Assembly: GCF_900113125.1 (NCBI RefSeq)
Contig: NZ_FOOG01000001.1
Coordinates: 62,001-126,000, forward strand
Direction: 5' to 3'
DNA from: Halobacillus alkaliphilus
GTDB taxonomy: Bacteria > Bacillota > Bacilli > Bacillales > Halobacillaceae
DNA: 64,000 nucleotides
Under the pieces are notes generated by a model. It saw nothing but the letters and a program-made list of their open reading frames with translations, was not told the DNA's origin and did no database searches. Below are positions 15,027 through 23,792 of this stretch, piece after piece; positions within the stretch are counted from its first letter, which is position 1; the number at the start of each line of letters is the position of its first letter. The position numbers and the translations under genes were made by a program.

Positions 15027-15836
15027 TTAAAGATCAATCTCAAACTTATCTTCCTTGTGCTTGGTTTGTGTTGCTTTAAACATCTCTTGAAAAAGAGAGC
15101 CAATGTGTGCTTCAAGTGCTTTCAGACCTTCCCCTGTCACTCCGCCTTTAACTGTTACTTTCTCCATTAACTCATCGAGTGTGAAGATCTCCTTTGATAA
15201 TAAACTTCCTAATCCAATCATCATGTTTTCCGTAAGTTCGGTAGCTTTCTTCTCAGAGATCCCCGTTACCTCACCGGCAGCCTCAATCCAATTTTTTAAT
15301 AAAAAACTGATGAAAGCTGGTCCACAGGAGACCATATCCGAAGCCGCCCGTATATGATCTTCTTCAATGGCTGAAGGCTTTGAAATATACTCGAATGTGT
15401 TCAGCAGACTTTGTTTTACAGAGTCTGTAACCCTTGTTCCAAATGTAAATAAGCTTACGCCAGCGTGAGCATGATTCGTAATAGAAGGAACAATTCTTGC
15501 TACTTGGCAAGAGACTTTGTTTTCCAAATCTTCTACAGAAACTGGACTTGTAATGGATACAAGACATTGGTTCAGAGTTAGATCATTTTTTATCTCATTC
15601 AAGACTTGGCTGTAGTGATGCGGTTTAACACATAAGAAAAGAATATCACTTTTTTTCGCAACTTCCTCTAAACTCTCAGCAACGGTAAGTTTAGCCTCGT
15701 CCTTTTGTAAATCCAAAGCTTTCTGTGCTGTACGGTTGTATATAATAAGATCACTTGCGCACACTGCTCCACTCTTCACCAAGGAAGTTACGAGCATACT
15801 CCCCATGTTACCAGTACCGATGATTCCCCATTTCAC
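15027..15836 (-). CDS. comER: ComER, pyrroline-5-carboxylate reductase-like protein
   Basis: This 269-aa protein belongs to the ProC fold family. It has an N-terminal Rossmann GTGNMG (residues 7-12), NRT after strand 2, and a C-terminal dimerisation domain including GPAFISFLL and TVKGGVTGEGL. In B. subtilis comER lies divergently upstream of comEA, exactly as here. It is not needed for competence there, and in some Bacilli it affects sporulation and biofilm entry. The start has AAGGAGGGG upstream. Confidence 0.94.
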   Translation of the reverse strand: MKWGIIGTGNMGSMLVTSLVKSGAVCASDLIIYNRTAQKALDLQKDEAKLTVAESLEEVAKKSDILFLCVKPHHYSQVLNEIKNDLTLNQCLVSITSPVSVEDLENKVSCQVARIVPSITNHAHAGVSLFTFGTRVTDSVKQSLLNTFEYISKPSAIEEDHIRAASDMVSCGPAFISFLLKNWIEAAGEVTGISEKKATELTENMMIGLGSLLSKEIFTLDELMEKVTVKGGVTGEGLKALEAHIGSLFQEMFKATQTKHKEDKFEIDL

Positions 15837-15913
15837 TGGAATCCCCTCCTTAGGTAGTTACCTAATTATTTTTATTCTAATGAATTCTAATTATGAAAGG
15901 CGGTTTTATTTAC

Positions 15914-16477
15914 ATGAGCTTGTTGCGGAGATATATCTGGATAATAATGGTGGTGATTGCGGCCGTATTATTGATTTTATTTAATAACCCTGCTAAAGAA
16001 AAGAATTCAGTATCAGTAGAAAAGTCAGAACACGTATTGGAGGAGGAATTGGAGAGTAATTCTTCAGAAGTTGTAGTAGATGTGAAAGGAGAAGTGGTCA
16101 ATCCGGGGGTTTATTCGGTAGAGTCAGGACTAAGAGTAGATGGTGTGATTAAAATGGCCGGGGGTTTAACTGCTGACGCTGATCCTTCCAGTGTGAACCT
16201 CGCTCAGAAATTACAGGATGAGATGGTCATATCTGTGCTGGCTTTACCTTCGGTCGTAAATGAAGAAGCAGGAGAAAATAATGAATTACTTGCAATCAAT
16301 CAGGCTACTCTGGAAGAAATTGAAAGCCTTAATGGAATTGGACCCTCTAAAGCAGCAGCTATCCTTCAATATCGAGAGGAAAATGGTCCATTTAAAAACT
16401 CTAAAGATTTATTAAAAGTATCTGGTATTGGTGAGAAAACCCTTGAAAACCTGGAGGAATATATCCGAATACCGTAA
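15914..16477 (+). CDS. comEA: DNA receptor ComEA
   Basis: ComEA binds incoming double-stranded DNA outside the membrane and passes it to ComEC. The 187-aa protein has an N-terminal membrane anchor (about residues 7-23), a SLBB-type domain (DVKGEVVNPGVYSVESG region, about 50-105) and a C-terminal tandem helix-hairpin-helix DNA-binding domain (LNGIGPSKAAAIL, VSGIGEKTLENL). ATG 15914 is preferred to an ATG 21 bp upstream because AAAGGCGG precedes it at ten bases. It heads the comE operon and is divergent from comER. I see no convincing ComK box in the 77-bp intergenic space. Confidence 0.95.
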   Translation: MSLLRRYIWIIMVVIAAVLLILFNNPAKEKNSVSVEKSEHVLEEELESNSSEVVVDVKGEVVNPGVYSVESGLRVDGVIKMAGGLTADADPSSVNLAQKLQDEMVISVLALPSVVNEEAGENNELLAINQATLEEIESLNGIGPSKAAAILQYREENGPFKNSKDLLKVSGIGEKTLENLEEYIRIP

Positions 16478-16547
16478 AGGAGTGGCTCTGTTTGACGAAA
16501 AAAAAGGTGGAGGGTACACTGATAAAAAATCTACAGGGGGCTACATA

Positions 16548-17108
16548 GTGGAAAGAATTTCGTGGAATCAGTATTTTATGGCTCAAAGTCATCTTTTGAA
16601 ATCAAGAAGTACGTGTGAGCGGCTAGCCGTTGGAGCTATCATTGTAAGAGATAAACGGATGATTGCAGGGGGATATAATGGAAGCGTCTCCGGAGGTGTT
16701 CATTGTATTGATGAAGGATGTTATGTGATTGATGGACATTGTGTCCGTACGATTCATGCAGAAATGAATGCGCTGCTTCAGTGTGCGAAATTCGGTGTAG
16801 CAGCTGAAGGATCAGAAATTTATGTCACTCACTTTCCCTGTCTGCATTGTACAAAAGCTATTATCCAGGCTGGGATACAAGCCGTATATTACAGTGAAGA
16901 CTACAAAAATCACCCATATGCGATTGAATTATTAGAGCAGGCAGGTGTCACAACCGAAAAAGTACCGCTCGAGACGGACCCTGTTCATTATGAACAACAA
17001 AAGCTTGTGGAGGAATTGATTGATAAGCTTGAAGGTCATAATGACCCTGATGTCGAGAGTGTAAAACAGAAAGCTGGGAATTTATTTCAGCTGATGGAAA
17101 AGAAATGA
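16548..17108 (+). CDS. comEB: ComEB, deoxycytidylate deaminase
   Basis: ComEB deaminates dCMP to dUMP. The 186-aa product starts at GTG 16548 (VERISWNQYFMAQSHLL), seven bases after AGGGGG; the reading frame extends much further upstream through comEA but without family similarity. The zinc motif is HAEMN with PCLHC, and the N-terminal CERLAVGAIIVRD is typical. It lies between comEA and comEC; in B. subtilis it is not strictly required for DNA uptake. Its stop overlaps the comEC start (ATGA). Confidence 0.95.
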   Translation: MERISWNQYFMAQSHLLKSRSTCERLAVGAIIVRDKRMIAGGYNGSVSGGVHCIDEGCYVIDGHCVRTIHAEMNALLQCAKFGVAAEGSEIYVTHFPCLHCTKAIIQAGIQAVYYSEDYKNHPYAIELLEQAGVTTEKVPLETDPVHYEQQKLVEELIDKLEGHNDPDVESVKQKAGNLFQLMEKK

Positions 17109-19369
17109 TCGGAAAAGGAAGATGGCATATCCCCGTCACAGCTTTTGTTTTGGGCGGGGTGCTTGTCCGATTATCAGGAATGCCGTTCTGGTTACTAGGC
17201 AGTATAGTGATCGGATGGATTTTCTTCATAAGGAAATCTTGGCCCTATATGGTTGTACTTATCTGTTTTTGTCTGTTTGGTTACTATTATTTGTCTCCTT
17301 TGACACCCGCCTCCATTAAACCAGGCCCAACAGGGCTGCTATCAGCAATTATCTCCTCAGATGTGAAAGAAACCCCTCAAACTATTCAAATGGAAGTTAC
17401 ATTGCAGGATTCACAAGAGAAAGCAATGGTGATTCTTTTCAACAATCAAATGGAACCAGGAACTCGTCCACATAACTGGCACCATGGAGCGGTCTGCAGT
17501 CTGAAAGGGAGTATAAAAGAGATAGACAAGGCAACGAACCCGGGACAGTTTAATTACCAGGCGTTTTTAGCTAATCAAGAAATATACTCTCAAATTGAAA
17601 TCGAAGGTACTGATGGATTATCATGCAATGATCGATCTATCCTAAGTTATGTCTATGAATGGCGCAAAAACCTGATGGGGCACGTGGAGAACGTGGTGGA
17701 TGCTCAGGCTTATCCCTGGATGGCAGCGCTTATTTTTGGAGAGTCGAAGCACCTAAAAGAATCGACCATAGAATGGTTCAGAGATTTTAATCTGTCCCAT
17801 ATCCTCGCAATCTCAGGTCTTCATGTTGGATTAACCATTGGAGGCTTATACTTTCTAATTTATCGCACGGGTCTTGGAACAATTGAGCAGGCAAGATTAC
17901 TTGTAATTCTCATGCTTCCTGGCTATAGTTTTTTAGCTGGAGCAGCTCCTTCTGTGGTACGGGCTTCACTAATGGCTTTCCTTATACTGATTTTCAGAAA
18001 GATAAATGTAAAAATTCCAATAACAGACCTTTTATCTTTGGTAGCTATAAGTTTATTGTTATTGTCTCCTGGTTACTTCACAAATATTGGATTTCAGTTT
18101 TCTTTTTTAGTTACCATGAGTTTAATTTATTCTCTCCCGATTATTGAAAGGTCTCCGTTTGTAGTCGTCCAGTCAGCTTACATTAGTTTGATCAGTCAAT
18201 TGTCTATACTTCCTATTCAACTTTCCTATTTCTACGAATTTAATCCCCTTTCACTATTTGCCAATCTGATTATAGTTCCGTACTTCTCATTTATTGTCAT
18301 CCCGCTGCTCTTACTTTTATTCTGCGTATGTTTGATCACTCCCGAAATTGCATTTTGGCTCTCTAAAATAATCATTTACCCCCACGAAAAAATTCTTCAT
18401 ACTCTTCAGAGTATAGGTACTCCCTTTAATATTCAATGGACTGTAGGAGAGCTGGAACCTTTATATATCGTTTTGTATCTTATCGCCTTCGGATTCATGA
18501 TGAAGGAGTGGGTAAAAGAACGTTTGTTCAGGGGATTTACAGCTGGGTCAATTGCTGTATGCGTACTTCTATTCTTTAGTGTACTTCCTTATTTTTCGCC
18601 TAGTGGCAAAGTTACAATGCTGGATATCGGACAGGGAGATTGTTTTGTAGTGGAACTTCCTTATCGGAGAGGGGTAATGATAGTGGATGCGGGTGGTCCG
18701 CCTGTTTTTAGCAAGGATAAAAATAAAACAGTGGAACAGATCATTACCCCTTACTTAAAATCACGTGGGATACGATCCATTGATGGTATATTCGTTTCGC
18801 ATAAAGATGTAGATCACAGTGGAAGTGTCCAAGCAATGGTTGAAACATTTCGTGTGAGTAAATTATTTGTCAGTGACTATTATGAAGCAGATGAAAAAGG
18901 TGTTGAAATTGTCCGTGTAAGTCCTGAAGATCGAATTCTTATTGCGAATCATTCTTTTCGGGTGCTTCACCCCAAAGATGATTCGGGTAACCCTAATAAT
19001 AACTCTCTGGTTATATGGAGTGAAATCGGAGGGTTAACCTGGTTATTTACTGGTGATATATCAACCGAGAACGAAGAGGAGCTAATGGAGTCTTATCCAG
19101 GCATCCAGGCAGATGTGTTAAAAGTAGCCCATCATGGAAGCAATACTTCAAGTTCTGAAGAGTGGGTGAAATGGCTGCAGCCGCGGATTAATCTTATCTC
19201 AGCCGGTAGAGAAAATCGTTATGGGCATCCTCATAGAGAGGTAACTCAAAGGCTTGAAGAATATGGAAGTTTGTATGTGACCAAAGACCATGGAGCTGTG
19301 CAATACACTTTCTCTGGTTCATCAGGAACATTTTCCACCTTTCTGCCGTATAATGCGAGCAGAGAATAA
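17105..19369 (+). CDS. comEC: DNA internalisation channel protein ComEC
   Basis: ComEC forms the membrane channel through which single-stranded DNA enters during transformation. The 754-aa protein has N-terminal helices and a DUF4131/OB-like region, a polytopic competence domain (LSHILAISGLHVGLTIGG, about residues 230-500), and a C-terminal metallo-beta-lactamase domain (MLDIGQGDCFVVELP, SHKDVDHSGS, VAHHGSNTSSS) thought to degrade the non-transforming strand. All three parts appear intact, so DNA uptake is likely functional. ATG overlaps the comEB stop. Confidence 0.96.
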   Translation: MIGKGRWHIPVTAFVLGGVLVRLSGMPFWLLGSIVIGWIFFIRKSWPYMVVLICFCLFGYYYLSPLTPASIKPGPTGLLSAIISSDVKETPQTIQMEVTLQDSQEKAMVILFNNQMEPGTRPHNWHHGAVCSLKGSIKEIDKATNPGQFNYQAFLANQEIYSQIEIEGTDGLSCNDRSILSYVYEWRKNLMGHVENVVDAQAYPWMAALIFGESKHLKESTIEWFRDFNLSHILAISGLHVGLTIGGLYFLIYRTGLGTIEQARLLVILMLPGYSFLAGAAPSVVRASLMAFLILIFRKINVKIPITDLLSLVAISLLLLSPGYFTNIGFQFSFLVTMSLIYSLPIIERSPFVVVQSAYISLISQLSILPIQLSYFYEFNPLSLFANLIIVPYFSFIVIPLLLLLFCVCLITPEIAFWLSKIIIYPHEKILHTLQSIGTPFNIQWTVGELEPLYIVLYLIAFGFMMKEWVKERLFRGFTAGSIAVCVLLFFSVLPYFSPSGKVTMLDIGQGDCFVVELPYRRGVMIVDAGGPPVFSKDKNKTVEQIITPYLKSRGIRSIDGIFVSHKDVDHSGSVQAMVETFRVSKLFVSDYYEADEKGVEIVRVSPEDRILIANHSFRVLHPKDDSGNPNNNSLVIWSEIGGLTWLFTGDISTENEEELMESYPGIQADVLKVAHHGSNTSSSEEWVKWLQPRINLISAGRENRYGHPHREVTQRLEEYGSLYVTKDHGAVQYTFSGSSGTFSTFLPYNASRE

Positions 19370-19396
19370 AAAAAGACTGCAAACGCAGCCTTTTTG
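19368..19396. terminator. Bidirectional terminator comEC / yqzM
   Basis: AAAAAG-a-CTGC / GCAG-c-CTTTTT hairpin with loop AAAC, between the convergent comEC and yqzM. Confidence 0.8.
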
Positions 19397-19409
19397 AATT
19401 TTGTATTCA

Positions 19410-19544
19410 TTATTGTCCTATAACAGAGAATACAACGCCGATTGCGAAAATAACAAAGAAGAAAACAAATGAGAATACAAACCCTAATCCAGAGTCGATA
19501 ACGTCATTAGTTTTGGACTGAATATCCTTCTTGAATTCGTTCAT
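19410..19544 (-). CDS. yqzM: YqzM family small membrane protein
   Basis: A 44-aa protein: MNEFKKDIQSKTNDVIDSGL and then one hydrophobic helix ending VIGQ. Length, the EFxKDxQSKxND motif and position between comEC and holA on the opposite strand match B. subtilis YqzM. Function is unknown. The start ATG 19544 has AGGAGGGG upstream; a longer frame opens 48 bp earlier without a ribosome binding site. Confidence 0.87.
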   Translation of the reverse strand: MNEFKKDIQSKTNDVIDSGLGFVFSFVFFFVIFAIGVVFSVIGQ

Positions 19545-19800
19545 TGTGACCCCTCCTATATCAATTATTAAGTATAAGTCATTATAAAGCAAAAATCTAC
19601 ATTCAACTTTGAGTGATTATAAAAAATTCCCTTTTAGCTTCATTCATTGCCTCAGCTAGCAAGACTTGTCACAGATAATTCTCGATTAGAGGGTCAAACT
19701 ATATTCAAGAGAGGAACAGCATCGTCCTCTTCAAAAGCTTCCGGGGTTTTTGAAATGACGTTTATATAGATGATTCATGCGGCGGCTCTGTGTCTCTATT

Positions 19801-19829
19801 TTGACAGATATGTAAAACAACCATAAAAT
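19801..19829 (+). promoter_or_regulatory. Sigma-A promoter of holA
   Basis: Perfect TTGACA (19801-19806), 17-bp spacer, TAAAAT (19824-19829). The rest of the roughly 300-bp yqzM-holA gap holds only weak inverted repeats near 19711-19760 and no gene that I can support. Confidence 0.85.
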
Positions 19830-19840
19830 AGTGACACTGA

Positions 19841-19860
19841 CCCCCCATTAACAAGGGGGG
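19841..19860 (+). other. C6/G6 hairpin in the holA leader
   Basis: CCCCCC (19841-19846) and GGGGGG (19855-19860) with an 8-nt A/T-rich loop lie a few bases after the expected transcription start. There is no T-run. It could stabilise the 5' end or modulate translation; role unknown. Confidence 0.5.
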
Positions 19861-19895
19861 CCGCCGTATTTTCTTAAAAAGGAAGGACCTAACTA

Positions 19896-20918
19896 ATGGG
19901 GAAAATTAAGCAGTCACAGGTATATTTATTGTATGGAGAAGAATCCTATTTAATTCAAGAGAATAAGAATAAAATCATTCAGCAGACATTAAAAAAAGAA
20001 GATCAGGAATTTAATATCTCCCAGTTTGATTTAGAGGAAACGCCAATTGAAGAACTGGTAACAGACGCGGAAACTTTTCCTTTTTTAGGTGAAAGAAAAA
20101 TCGTGATTGGAGAACAGCCTGTATTTTTAAAGGCAAAGCCGGACAAGTTGTCATTTGAGCATGATGTAGATGCGCTTCTACAATATCTTCAGTCTCCCGC
20201 TGAATACACCATTTTAATTCTTGTGGCACCCTATGAAAAAGTAGATGAAAGAAAAAAAATATTCAAGGCTCTTAAGAAGCACGGAGAAATTATTTCATGT
20301 CAGCCTGTAAAAGAATGGGATGTTTCTAAGTGGGTTGATTCAATTGCTAATGATTTACATATTTCGGTGCCGGAAAATTTGCACGAACTATTTGCTCAGG
20401 AAGTGGGAACCAACCTGTTAGCGCTGAGGTCTGAAATGGAAAAACTTGCATTAAATGTAGGTGAAGGCGGTGTGGTAACAAGAGAACTTGCAGAGCAGTT
20501 GCTTTCTCACAGTGCGGAAGCTTCTGGCTTGAAATTAGTGGATGCTGTAATGGAAAGAGATTTAGGAAGGGCCATTCGGCTATTTAAAGATTTAGAGAAA
20601 CTGAACGAAGAACCTATTGCTCTTACAGCACTTCTTGCTTCTCAATTCCGCATTATTAGCCAGGCTAAGGTCTTAAAGCAAAAAGGCTATGCGCAAAATC
20701 AAATGAGAAATTATATAAAAGCCCATCCATTTGTTATAAAGATGGCACTAAAAAGAGAGAGATACTTTACTCTTGAAGAGCTTAATGAAATTATGACGGA
20801 ACTTGCTCAAACAGATCACGCCTTAAAACAAGGGAAGATGGAAAAATCTCTAGCATTTGAAATGATGCTTTATAAGTTGATCCATATCAAACAAAATCAA
20901 ATGCAATCCTTATCTTAA
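19896..20918 (+). CDS. holA: DNA polymerase III delta subunit
   Basis: HolA is the clamp-loader subunit that opens the beta clamp. The 340-aa protein shows the family start (YLLYGEESYLIQENKNKI), ERKIVIGEQP in the N-terminal AAA-like domain without a Walker A motif, and the C-terminal helical region (LTALLASQFRIISQAK, HPFVIKMALKR). It is transcribed alone from a strong promoter with AAGGAAGGA as ribosome binding site. Position between comEC/yqzM and rpsT is the same as in B. subtilis (yqeN). Confidence 0.95.
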   Translation: MGKIKQSQVYLLYGEESYLIQENKNKIIQQTLKKEDQEFNISQFDLEETPIEELVTDAETFPFLGERKIVIGEQPVFLKAKPDKLSFEHDVDALLQYLQSPAEYTILILVAPYEKVDERKKIFKALKKHGEIISCQPVKEWDVSKWVDSIANDLHISVPENLHELFAQEVGTNLLALRSEMEKLALNVGEGGVVTRELAEQLLSHSAEASGLKLVDAVMERDLGRAIRLFKDLEKLNEEPIALTALLASQFRIISQAKVLKQKGYAQNQMRNYIKAHPFVIKMALKRERYFTLEELNEIMTELAQTDHALKQGKMEKSLAFEMMLYKLIHIKQNQMQSLS

Positions 20919-20950
20919 AAAGAGCCTTCCGAAAACGGAAGGCTCTTTTT
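20917..20950. terminator. Terminator of holA
   Basis: A 15-bp perfect stem (20917-20931 with 20936-20950), AAAA loop and a T-run. Confidence 0.93.
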
Positions 20951-20954
20951 CATG

Positions 20955-20986
20955 AAAAAACGACCCATACACTGGAAGGATCGTTT
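20955..20986 (-). terminator. Terminator of rpsT
   Basis: On the reverse strand AAACGATCC (20978-20986) pairs with the segment at 20958-20966 with one wobble, followed by a T-run (20955-20960). Confidence 0.75.
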
Positions 20987-21012
20987 GTTGGTCATAATTA
21001 ACGAAAAAAGTA

Positions 21013-21273
21013 TTATAATGCGTTTACTTTTTTAGATAGGCGAGATTTTGTACGGTTCCCATTATTTTTATGAAGGGCACCTCGCTGAACAGCTTTGTCA
21101 ATTTTCTTAACAGCTGTACTAAGAGCATCTTTCGCACTATCTTTTTCATTACTAGAGACAAGTTTCTCTACACGTTTAACAGCTGTACGCATATCTGATT
21201 TAAAAGCTGCATTTAGGTAACGGGCTTCATCGTTTATGCGTACGCGTTTTTTCGCTGATTTAATATTAGGCAT
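21013..21273 (-). CDS. rpsT: 30S ribosomal protein S20
   Basis: S20 binds 16S rRNA near the body of the 30S subunit. The 86-aa, Lys/Arg-rich helical protein starts [12 protein letters not shown] and contains [21 protein letters not shown], which is diagnostic. The ribosome binding site is AGGAGGTGA. It is monocistronic, with its own strong promoter (21326-21354) and terminator. Confidence 0.98.
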   Translation of the reverse strand: MPNIKSAKKRVRINDEARYLNAAFKSDMRTAVKRVEKLVSSNEKDSAKDALSTAVKKIDKAVQRGALHKNNGNRTKSRLSKKVNAL

Positions 21274-21325
21274 GGTTTCACCTCCTAGGTAAAAACAAAA
21301 GACTCATTCATATCGAACAAGAGAC

Positions 21326-21354
21326 ATTTTACCAAAGCGGAGCCTTGTTTTCAA
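21326..21354 (-). promoter_or_regulatory. Sigma-A promoter of rpsT
   Basis: On the reverse strand TTGAAA (21349-21354), 17-bp spacer, TAAAAT (21326-21331). Confidence 0.82.
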
Positions 21355-21433
21355 TAGATTTATCCATCTCCATAAAGATTTGCATAGTTTTTATGAGTAT
21401 GGGAGAAGATGGGCATAAGGAGGCGGGTGTTTC

Positions 21434-22525
21434 ATGGAATATGAAAAAGAATACGTTATACGCACAGATTTGGCTCTTGAAGCTCAGGAAATGAATGTAA
21501 AGGATGATCCTGATTCGTCTGATAATGACGGTGTTAAGGTAGAAGAAAATGAAAAAGATGACATAAAGATCACTTACGTTACAGTAGATGATGAAGGAGC
21601 AGCCCGTATTGGGAAAAAAGCAGGTCATTATATTACGCTCGAATCACAAGCTATTAGGAAACAAGATACAGATCTTCAAGTGAATTTAGCCAAAACACTT
21701 TCAGGTCAGCTTCGCAAATTGCTATTGGACAGTGGTGTACAGGAAATGGATCGCTGCTTACTTGTAGGACTTGGGAATCACCAGGTAACCCCGGATGCTC
21801 TAGGACCGCTGGTTACAGAAAAAGTACTGGTGACCAGCCATTTATTTGAACTTCACCCTGAGACTGTAGCAGAGGGATACCGTCCTGTTTCGGCTGTGAC
21901 GCCTGGCGTTATGGGAGTAACAGGAATCGAAACAAGTGATATGGTGAATGGGATAATTGAAGAGACGAAACCTGATTTTGTCATTGTCATCGATGCTCTA
22001 GCTTCTCGCTCTATAAGCCGAATTAATTCTACCATCCAGTTGTCAGACACGGGTATTCATCCTGGGTCTGGAGTAGGGAATAAACGAAAGGAAATCAGCA
22101 GAGAAACTTACGGAATTCCTGTTATTTCAATTGGTGTGCCAACCGTTGTAGATGCGGTAACCATAACAAGTGATACGATTGATTTTTTACTGAAACACTT
22201 TGGTAGAGAATGGAACGAAAAAGATCGTCCATCTAATGCATTATCTCCAGCTCTAAATCCTTTTGAAAGAAAAACATTAACGGAGGAAGATTATCCAAAC
22301 GAGGAGCAGAGTAAAGCCGTGCTTGGAATGTTTGGTCAGCTTGGAGAGGCTGAAAAAAAACAGCTGATCAAAGAAGTGCTTACTCCCCTTGGACACAATT
22401 TAATGGTAACCCCAAAGGAAGTAGACGGTTTTATCAAGGACATGGCTCATGTGATCGCTACAGGTATAAACGGAGCTCTTCATCCAGGTGTAGAGGACGG
22501 GGAAGCTCAGTCTTATTCCCGTTAA
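21434..22525 (+). CDS. gpr: Spore germination protease GPR
   Basis: GPR degrades small acid-soluble spore proteins at germination to free amino acids and DNA. The 363-aa zymogen starts with a short pro-peptide before [11 protein letters not shown], where autocleavage occurs in the family, and contains the [15 protein letters not shown] and [20 protein letters not shown] segments with the conserved acidic residues of the aspartic-type active site. An acidic stretch (about residues 21-45) is richer in Asp/Glu than usual. AAGGAGGCGG precedes the ATG. In B. subtilis it is sigma-G/F dependent; I could not fix a clear promoter. spoIIP follows. Confidence 0.96.
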   Translation: MEYEKEYVIRTDLALEAQEMNVKDDPDSSDNDGVKVEENEKDDIKITYVTVDDEGAARIGKKAGHYITLESQAIRKQDTDLQVNLAKTLSGQLRKLLLDSGVQEMDRCLLVGLGNHQVTPDALGPLVTEKVLVTSHLFELHPETVAEGYRPVSAVTPGVMGVTGIETSDMVNGIIEETKPDFVIVIDALASRSISRINSTIQLSDTGIHPGSGVGNKRKEISRETYGIPVISIGVPTVVDAVTITSDTIDFLLKHFGREWNEKDRPSNALSPALNPFERKTLTEEDYPNEEQSKAVLGMFGQLGEAEKKQLIKEVLTPLGHNLMVTPKEVDGFIKDMAHVIATGINGALHPGVEDGEAQSYSR

Positions 22526-22556
22526 TAAAGGATTGAATTAAATACAGAAGAGGGTT

Positions 22557-22583
22557 CTATTAAAATCCTCTCTCTCATACCAT
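22557..22583 (+). promoter_or_regulatory. Candidate sigma-E promoter of spoIIP
   Basis: CTATT (22557-22561), 14-bp spacer and CATACCAT (22576-22583) resemble the sigma-E pattern (ATATT-N14-CATACAnT). spoIIP is a mother-cell sigma-E gene in B. subtilis. Confidence 0.55.
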
Positions 22584-22617
22584 TTACTAGATAGAGTTTG
22601 GATGAGGAGAGGATTTT
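22562..22617 (+). terminator. Long hairpin at the gpr-spoIIP junction, includes the spoIIP ribosome binding site
   Basis: Arms 22562-22578 and 22602-22617 pair over 16 bp with a single bulge, with a 23-nt loop, and a T-rich stretch follows. It can act as a gpr terminator. The right arm contains GAGGAGAGG, the spoIIP ribosome binding site. Transcripts starting at the sigma-E-like promoter would lack the left arm. Confidence 0.7.
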
Positions 22618-22621
22618 TCTT

Positions 22622-23770
22622 ATGCCTAAGTACAAAAAGTGGAAAAGGAAACGTCCCCATATCATAAGGTTATGGTCCAAATGGCTGGTCGCAGGGACGG
22701 CTGTATTAATTTTGCTGTTTATAGGCATAGGTTTGTTAACGGGTGCTAAAACAACTTACCGTCTGTATTCGGATACAATTCAAGAATGGACAACACAACT
22801 AAAAGGAAGCTCGTTTATTTACTTATTTGAAATGGAAAATCGAACATTTTCAGGAGCTCATCCTGATGAAAATCGTATTCCGGGCTTATCAACTTTAGCA
22901 TTCAAACTTTTGACAAGCTTAACACCTAATGACCCGAGAAGTCTTCTTGGACGTGAAATTCCTGGTCTCTCATTTTATAACAGCCAGATCATTATAGCTG
23001 GGGAAGGTACGAACTTCGCCACTCTTCCTATAGAGTCGGAACCACCACTGGACGTGGATCACAAAGGAGAGGAAGGGGAAGTGGAGGAAAAACAACAGGA
23101 TTCACCTGAAGGCAATCAAACGATTAAAGAAGATCGTGTATTCATTTCCCATACTCATAACACGGAATCCTTTTACCCTCATTTGCCTGATCGTTCAACC
23201 GCTTATGATGGGAAAGTAAACATTACTCTTGTAGGTAAGCGGCTGGCAGAGAGCCTAGAAAACCAGGGGATAGGGGCAATGGTCGATTATACCGATGTGG
23301 CTTCTCTCTTAAAACAAAAAGGAATGAAACACTATCAGTCCTATGATGCAATGAGACCTTTAATCAAGGAAGCAAAGAGTCAGAATGAATCACTTCAATA
23401 TTACTTTGATCTTCACCGGGACAGCCTTCCTAGAGAGAATACTACCGTCAACATCGGTGGAAAAGAATATGCGCGTTTTATCTTTGTTATTGGAGCTGAA
23501 CATAGTCAGTATGAACAAAATTTAAAATTCGCATCTGATATGCATAAGCTTTTGGAAAGTAAATATCCAGGAATTAGCCGCGGAGTTATTACGAAAAAAG
23601 GTTCTGGAGTAGATGGAGTATATAATCAGGATCTCGATCCTAATCTAATCGTGGTAGAGTTCGGAGGAGTAGAAAATAACCTGGATGAATTGTATCGTTC
23701 TGCAGATGTAATGGCAGAAGTGTTCAGTGAGTATTATTTTAATGCTGAAAAAGTTTCGAACGACTCTTAG
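22622..23770 (+). CDS. spoIIP: Stage II sporulation protein P (cell-wall hydrolase)
   Basis: SpoIIP is the amidase/endopeptidase of the DMP complex that thins septal peptidoglycan and drives engulfment. The 382-aa protein has a basic N-terminus, one transmembrane anchor (about residues 24-43), an acidic linker (about 145-170), and the SpoIIP catalytic domain with FISHTHNTESFYPHL, a metal-binding His/Glu segment, YYFDLHRDSLPRE and VEFGGVENN near the end. ATG 22622 is chosen over 22598 because GGAGAGG sits nine bases upstream. It follows gpr as in B. subtilis. Confidence 0.95.
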   Translation: MPKYKKWKRKRPHIIRLWSKWLVAGTAVLILLFIGIGLLTGAKTTYRLYSDTIQEWTTQLKGSSFIYLFEMENRTFSGAHPDENRIPGLSTLAFKLLTSLTPNDPRSLLGREIPGLSFYNSQIIIAGEGTNFATLPIESEPPLDVDHKGEEGEVEEKQQDSPEGNQTIKEDRVFISHTHNTESFYPHLPDRSTAYDGKVNITLVGKRLAESLENQGIGAMVDYTDVASLLKQKGMKHYQSYDAMRPLIKEAKSQNESLQYYFDLHRDSLPRENTTVNIGGKEYARFIFVIGAEHSQYEQNLKFASDMHKLLESKYPGISRGVITKKGSGVDGVYNQDLDPNLIVVEFGGVENNLDELYRSADVMAEVFSEYYFNAEKVSNDS

Positions 23771-23792
23771 AGAAGGGGAGGGAGGAGAGATC

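Noticed and set aside
15837-15913. ComK box between comER and comEA
   Set aside because: AT-rich stretches exist, but I could not find paired AAAA-N5-TTTT boxes at an accepted spacing.
19611-19795. A small RNA or gene in the yqzM-holA gap
   Set aside because: Weak inverted repeats near 19711-19760 are followed by no T-run, and no frame has a ribosome binding site.
21361-21433. Sigma-G promoter for gpr (TGCATA around 21381-21386)
   Set aside because: A -35-like element is visible, but no CATnnTA -10 lies at the right spacing, so I did not annotate it.
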